Part shown: positions 60,383 through 64,000 of the stretch, one piece after another | Numbering within the stretch: position 1 is the first letter of the stretch | Layout of the letters: every line of letters starts with the position of its first letter | From: Candidatus Neomarinimicrobiota bacterium | GTDB lineage: Bacteria > Fidelibacterota > Marinisomatia > Marinisomatales > TCS55 | Reading direction: 5' to 3' | Assembly: GCA_018651745.1 (NCBI GenBank) | Contig: JABIDL010000040.1 | Coordinates: 25,848-89,847 of the forward strand | DNA: 64,000 nucleotides | Made by a program: the position numbers and the translations under genes | Notes under the pieces: generated by a model | Told to the model about the DNA's origin: nothing | The model's input: only the letters and a program-made list of their open reading frames with translations | Database searches by the model: none

Positions 60383-61142
60383 AAAGAAAAAACGGGTCGG
60401 AAAACACGTTATTCCCAATGTGGCAACGGTGTTTAATATGTTTTTAGGATTTCTCGCATTGGGATATCTAGTGCGCGATGAACCGGTGCTCGCATCTTGG
60501 CTCATTCTGGTATCAATATTTTTTGATTCTATTGACGGGAAACTCGCCAGGCTTTTGGGTATTAGTAGCCGTTTTGGCACCGAGTTTGATTCTTTGGCAG
60601 ATACCGTTTCATTTTGCGTGGTTCCCTCGGTGATGGTGTACCTTGTTTACGGGAATGGATTGCCACCTGTATTGCGGGGAATGATTTGCTTTATTCCGCT
60701 TTTATTTGGAACCATCAGATTGGCGCGCTTTAATGTATTGCAGACTGAAAAACCCGTGCCGTATTTCACAGGTTTAACAACACCCTTGAATGCGTTACTC
60801 ATCGTGAGCTTTATGCTCTTCAATCATCAAATTTGGGGCGATGCAGGGGATCCTAGAATTGCGCTTGTAATGATATCTTTGCTCGGTTTCTTGATGGTCA
60901 GTCCCGTTCGGTTTTCAAAATTCCCGTTATTATCTTTCCGGCAGGGGAAGAAAAACACTCTTCGTCTTGTGGCGCTCATTGCAGTCATAATTTCTATGGT
61001 TCTATGGCGTGGTATTATTCTTTTTCCGGTTTTTTCTCTTTATATCATTTGGAGTATTTTTAAATGGATGTTAGACAATAACCGCTTTGAAGAAGATGGT
61101 CCGATGGTAGAATCTGAACAAGGAGTCATGAGTCATGACTAA
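60363..61142 (+). CDS. pssA: CDP-diacylglycerol-serine O-phosphatidyltransferase
   Basis: A 259-residue membrane enzyme making phosphatidylserine, the substrate of Psd, from CDP-diacylglycerol and serine. The CDP-alcohol phosphatidyltransferase motif D-x2-DG-x2-AR-x8-G-x3-D-x3-D is complete starting at D58 (DSIDGKLARLLGISSRFGTE, then FDSLAD). Several helices follow. The ATG at 60363 is preferred to TTG at 60354; both lie in the end of psd. It overlaps the DUF4321 gene by eight bases. Confidence 0.95.
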   Translation: MNQMQVEKKKRVGKHVIPNVATVFNMFLGFLALGYLVRDEPVLASWLILVSIFFDSIDGKLARLLGISSRFGTEFDSLADTVSFCVVPSVMVYLVYGNGLPPVLRGMICFIPLLFGTIRLARFNVLQTEKPVPYFTGLTTPLNALLIVSFMLFNHQIWGDAGDPRIALVMISLLGFLMVSPVRFSKFPLLSFRQGKKNTLRLVALIAVIISMVLWRGIILFPVFSLYIIWSIFKWMLDNNRFEEDGPMVESEQGVMSHD

Positions 61143-61422
61143 ACGATCTATAGGATTTGTTAGTCTTGTTTTGTTTGTCGGAATAATCCTTGGTACGGTG
61201 GGAGGCGAATTGCTTGCATGGGGACTTCCTGCAGGAGTTGTAAAAGATTTCTTTCTTACAAGTGTAGAGTTTAATCTGGCTGGTTTGGTGGGAAACGACA
61301 CCGGTGTCATCACGCTTGATCTCAAAGTTTTTTCCGTGTCGTTTGGTTTAGTTTTAAAATTGAACATCACTTCTATTCTCGGTCTGGCTATTTCATATTA
61401 TTTCCTTAGATTTTTCAGGTAA
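61135..61422 (+). CDS. DUF4321-like small membrane protein
   Basis: A 95-residue protein with an N-terminal helix (about 6-32, with GIILGTVGGELLAW), a middle segment that reads VEFNLAGLVGNDTGVITLDL, and a C-terminal helix (about 70-95). The pattern, LGxxxGxxL followed by a conserved FTIDLKVISLTFG-like segment (here ITLDLKVFSVSFGL), matches DUF4321. Function unknown. It is coupled to pssA by an eight-base overlap. Confidence 0.8.
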   Translation: MTKRSIGFVSLVLFVGIILGTVGGELLAWGLPAGVVKDFFLTSVEFNLAGLVGNDTGVITLDLKVFSVSFGLVLKLNITSILGLAISYYFLRFFR

Positions 61423-61483
61423 ACATGAATCACAGTTTTACCGTAAATTCATTATGAACATTTGACGTCTGGAGGACGAAGCT

Positions 61484-61726
61484 ATGGATAACATCATCAT
61501 TGAATACGCGCTGTTTAATCTCGGCGCTCCCGAAATCATTCTCATTTTACTGGTCATTTTGCTTTTATTCGGCGCAAAGCGACTTCCCGAACTTGCACGC
61601 GGACTTGGTCAGGGAATCAAGGAATTCAAAGGCGCAGTGGATGACACCAAAAAAACCATCGAGACCGCCGCTGATCCTGAAAGCGCACCGTCGGAAGAAG
61701 CCGAACGGTCTTCTGACAGCGACTAA
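61484..61726 (+). CDS. tatA: Sec-independent (Tat) translocase TatA/E-type subunit
   Basis: An 80-residue Tat translocase component for export of folded proteins. A single N-terminal helix (about 14-32) begins LGAPEIILILLVILLLFGAK and ends in the FGAKRLPELARGLGQGIKEF motif (F-G-x-x-[KR]-LP), followed by an amphipathic helix and an acidic tail. A strong ribosome site CTGGAGG is nine bases upstream. tatC is not in the window. It is followed by a terminator and gatA. Confidence 0.93.
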   Translation: MDNIIIEYALFNLGAPEIILILLVILLLFGAKRLPELARGLGQGIKEFKGAVDDTKKTIETAADPESAPSEEAERSSDSD

Positions 61727-61745
61727 CATTTGTCATCAAAATCCC

Positions 61746-61779
61746 GCCCCGGTTTTAGAAAATAGAATCGGGGTTTTTT
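61746..61779 (+). terminator. Rho-independent terminator after tatA
   Basis: CCCCG (61747-61751) and CGGGG (61769-61773) flank a 17-base loop, with six T after. The stem is short but GC-only, and the position, 20 bases after tatA, supports it. Confidence 0.6.
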
Positions 61780-61795
61780 ACACCTGATAAATTTT

Positions 61796-63151
61796 ATGAC
61801 ATTTACGGACATCATCCAAAACCAGCTAAACCTCATTGAGGAAAAATCGGATCTGAATTGCATCATCCGAACCCGGGATGCATCGGCGATTGCTTCTGCG
61901 GGAAAATCATCTGGACGCTTGTCCGGAAAAACGCTGTTGATTAAAGATAATATTTCCATAAAGGGCGAACCGATTACCTGCGCATCCAATGTGCTGGAAG
62001 GATATACAGCGCCGTACAACGCAACCGTGATTGATCGAATTGAGTCTGAAGGCGGCGTTATTTTAGGGCAAACAAATTGTGATGAATTTGCGATGGGATC
62101 TTCCACAGAATATTCCACGTACGGTCCGGCAAAAAATCCGTTCGATTCCACGAGAGTAACAGGCGGATCCAGCGGCGGGTCCGCAGCGGCTGTTGCCGCT
62201 GATTTGGCGGACATGGCACTTGGATCTGACACCGGCGGATCGGTGCGCCAACCAGCTGCCTTCTGCGGCGTGTACGGACTCAAGCCAACATACGGAAGGG
62301 TGTCTCGATACGGACTGGTTGCCTTTGCATCGTCTTTTGACCAAATTGGTCCATTCGCAAAAACTACCGAAGATACTGCATCCCTTTTTGTAAGCATCGC
62401 CGGCCACGACCCGAAGGACGCGACATCTTCAAAAGAGCCGGTTCCAAATCTGCAGAATTGCCTCGATGCGCCACCGCCGAAATCCCTCGGAATTCCGCGG
62501 GCATTTCTAAAAACCGGACTCGATCCTGAATTGTCCAAAAAAATGAAAGAACTTGAATCTTTCTGCGAAACGGAAGGCATTTCAATCGTGGATGTTGATT
62601 TGCCTCACGCGCAGTACGCAGTTTCGACGTATTATATTTTGACGATGGCGGAAGCATCTTCGAATCTCGCGCGATTTGATGGAGTGCGCTACGGTTCCCG
62701 TAAATCGGATGAAGATGTGAAGAAATTGTACACTCAAACACGATCTGAAGGATTTGGACCGGAAGTGAAGCGGCGCATCATGCTTGGAACTTATATTTTA
62801 TCCTCAGGGTATTACGATGCATATTATGCCAAAGCGCAGAAAGTCCGCCAGCTTATAAAGAACGATTTCGTGGATGCGTTTGATTCTGTGGATCTGATAT
62901 TATTGCCAACAGCACCAACAGGGGCTTTTAAAATTGGCAAAAATGTGGATGATCCTCTGGCGATGTATTTGTCAGATTTATTCACCATTCCGATGAGTCT
63001 CGCCGGCGTGCCTGCATTGAATATCCCCGCCGGAAAATTTTCTTCGGGACTTCCCGCAGGGCTGCAGCTTGTGGGGAATTATTTCAAAGAAGAAACAATT
63101 TTATCCTTCAGTCGTAGAGTCGAGCAGGCAAGTGTCTTTACCCTTGACTGA
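61796..63151 (+). CDS. gatA: Glutamyl-tRNA(Gln)/aspartyl-tRNA(Asn) amidotransferase subunit A
   Basis: The 451-residue glutaminase subunit of GatCAB, which converts mischarged Glu-tRNA(Gln) or Asp-tRNA(Asn). The amidase triad is Lys50 (LLIKDN), cis-Ser125 (GGSSGGSAAAVA) and nucleophile Ser149 (SDTGGSVRQPAAF). GVYGLKPTYGRVSRYGLVAF follows, and the C-terminal part has IPMSLAGVPALNIPAG. Spacing between Lys and Ser is the usual 99. No Shine-Dalgarno before the ATG at 61796. gatB and gatC are not in the window. Confidence 0.97.
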   Translation: MTFTDIIQNQLNLIEEKSDLNCIIRTRDASAIASAGKSSGRLSGKTLLIKDNISIKGEPITCASNVLEGYTAPYNATVIDRIESEGGVILGQTNCDEFAMGSSTEYSTYGPAKNPFDSTRVTGGSSGGSAAAVAADLADMALGSDTGGSVRQPAAFCGVYGLKPTYGRVSRYGLVAFASSFDQIGPFAKTTEDTASLFVSIAGHDPKDATSSKEPVPNLQNCLDAPPPKSLGIPRAFLKTGLDPELSKKMKELESFCETEGISIVDVDLPHAQYAVSTYYILTMAEASSNLARFDGVRYGSRKSDEDVKKLYTQTRSEGFGPEVKRRIMLGTYILSSGYYDAYYAKAQKVRQLIKNDFVDAFDSVDLILLPTAPTGAFKIGKNVDDPLAMYLSDLFTIPMSLAGVPALNIPAGKFSSGLPAGLQLVGNYFKEETILSFSRRVEQASVFTLD

Positions 63152-63230
63152 GTTTTTCAAACGCCTCTTTATCTATTTATCCTTGAGACCTTTTGGTGAA
63201 AAATATCACAAATCTAGTTTTGGAATAAAT

Positions 63231-64000
63231 ATGATCCTCAGAACCACCATCTTAATTTTCTTTTTTCTGATAATTCTTCTCACCCAATCCGCCTGCCCCG
63301 ATAACCCCAAAGAAACCGAATGCGGGGAAAACCAGGTAGAAGTAAACGGCACTTGCGAATGCGCGGATGGCTACCACTGGAATGATGACCAAACCCAATG
63401 CAAGTTGGACACCACCAGCCACAACTTTGTGTGGGAGATTGATACACTTGGAGACTACGGCAGTTACCTAAATGACGTAGCCATTATTGATGAGAACAAC
63501 GTCTGGGTGGTGGGACAAATTATTGTAGATGATCCTGATTCATCTTTCAATGGAACCGGTAGAGAAAAATTTAATGCAGCACACTGGGACGGGAGTGAGT
63601 GGGAATTGATTAGAATTGCTCCAACGCCTTATTTGTATGGTGTCTATTATTCAGTCTATGCTTTTAATACAAATGATGTCTGGTTTGGTGGATCAATTGT
63701 CGTTCATTTTAATGGAAATAAATTCACACCTTATGGTTCACTAGAAGGGTTCCCGGGTGGCTTTTATGTAAACAAAGTCTGGGGCACCTCCTCTTCTGAT
63801 CTTTATTTTGTTGGTGGAAATGGTAACATTGTCCACTACGACGGCAGTGATTTTAGGCTGATGGAGAGTGGGACGGAAACAGGGATAATAAACATATGGG
63901 GATTAGATGGCCAACATATATGGGCAGTTACATACCAAAACAATGCTAATGGCATAATCAATGAGGTCTTATTTTATAATGGAAATGAATGGACTACAAA
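63231..64000 (+). CDS. Lipoprotein with EGF-like segment and beta-propeller repeats (3' end outside window)
   Basis: Partial gene, 256 codons visible, open to the right edge. The signal peptide ends LLTQSAC, with lipidated Cys at residue 22. A Cys-rich stretch (CGENQVEVNGTCECADGYHW) resembles an EGF-like module, and then come repeats of the type VAIIDENNVWVVGQI, AFNTNDVWFGGS and VWGTSSSDLYFVGG, each with a Gly-rich strand and an Asn/Asp-Val-Trp core, as in propeller proteins of the photosystem-assembly or kelch kind. No function can be assigned. No good ribosome site; the ATG at 63231 gives a complete signal peptide. Confidence 0.8.
   Translation, partial: MILRTTILIFFFLIILLTQSACPDNPKETECGENQVEVNGTCECADGYHWNDDQTQCKLDTTSHNFVWEIDTLGDYGSYLNDVAIIDENNVWVVGQIIVDDPDSSFNGTGREKFNAAHWDGSEWELIRIAPTPYLYGVYYSVYAFNTNDVWFGGSIVVHFNGNKFTPYGSLEGFPGGFYVNKVWGTSSSDLYFVGGNGNIVHYDGSDFRLMESGTETGIINIWGLDGQHIWAVTYQNNANGIINEVLFYNGNEWTT

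Noticed and set aside
61723-62580. Long open frame on the - strand across gatA (285 codons)
   Set aside because: It is the antisense shadow of gatA, whose triad and full-length motifs are unmistakable; the shadow protein is low-complexity and resembles nothing.

Overview
The window is a gene-dense bacterial chromosome segment. Almost every gene lies on the + strand, often with overlapping stop and start codons; the one clear exception is a helicase gene cut by the left edge. Two very large secreted proteins end in the FPNPFNP-type tail that marks type IX secretion cargo. Together with the many signal-peptide proteins, this points to the Fibrobacteres-Chlorobi-Bacteroidetes superphylum. The overall style fits Marinimicrobia (SAR406) or a close relative, but this is inference from sequence character, not a phylogeny.

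Layout. 1-1553: UvrD-like helicase (-). 1620-4273: an ECF sigma factor, a small membrane anti-sigma candidate, a Spy/LTXXQ-like periplasmic protein and a lipoprotein, preceded by a duplicated ECF-type promoter and closed by a terminator. 4334-8314: class V aminotransferase, then the three-gene proton-translocating transhydrogenase (pntAA-pntAB-pntB). 8377-13049: MORN-type repeat lipoprotein, MscS channel, DUF423 protein, homocysteine S-methyltransferase with no canonical start at its true N-terminus, and dUTPase. 13057-18942: an AT-rich accessory stretch with an IS3 transposase scar, a tiny ORF, a CsgG-like membrane protein, a 1505-residue FG-GAP/Calx-beta surface protein and a 57-residue PID-CTERM-like protein. 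19015-21138: CIRCE-controlled groES-groEL. 21189-26002: folate genes, nucleoside kinase, DoxX, oxidoreductase, outer membrane protein, RsmE and a HIT protein.

26008-30092 holds smc between two clusters of palindromic repeats. 30228-36128 is a 1966-residue M43 metalloprotease carrying two inserted domains. 36258-40482 is the classical ffh-rpsP-khpA-rimM-trmD-rplS translation cluster; its S16 protein has a very long acidic tail. 40489-63151 is a housekeeping run: MFS transporter, selA-selB, mutS, a PorV-like outer membrane protein, yicC-gmk-rpoZ, uracil-DNA glycosylase, dnaB, rel/spoT, ruvX, lnt, ecfT-truA, an HtrA protease, psd-pssA, tatA and gatA. A truncated lipoprotein gene runs off the right edge.

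I found no CRISPR array, prophage, tRNA or rRNA. The most promising unexplained items are the ECF sigma/anti-sigma/Spy-like operon with its duplicated promoter, the surface-protein island with the PID-CTERM-like peptide, the long-hairpin repeat cluster at 29748-30092, the nested NHL insertion in the metalloprotease, and the S16 acidic tail. None is proven to be a new system from sequence alone.
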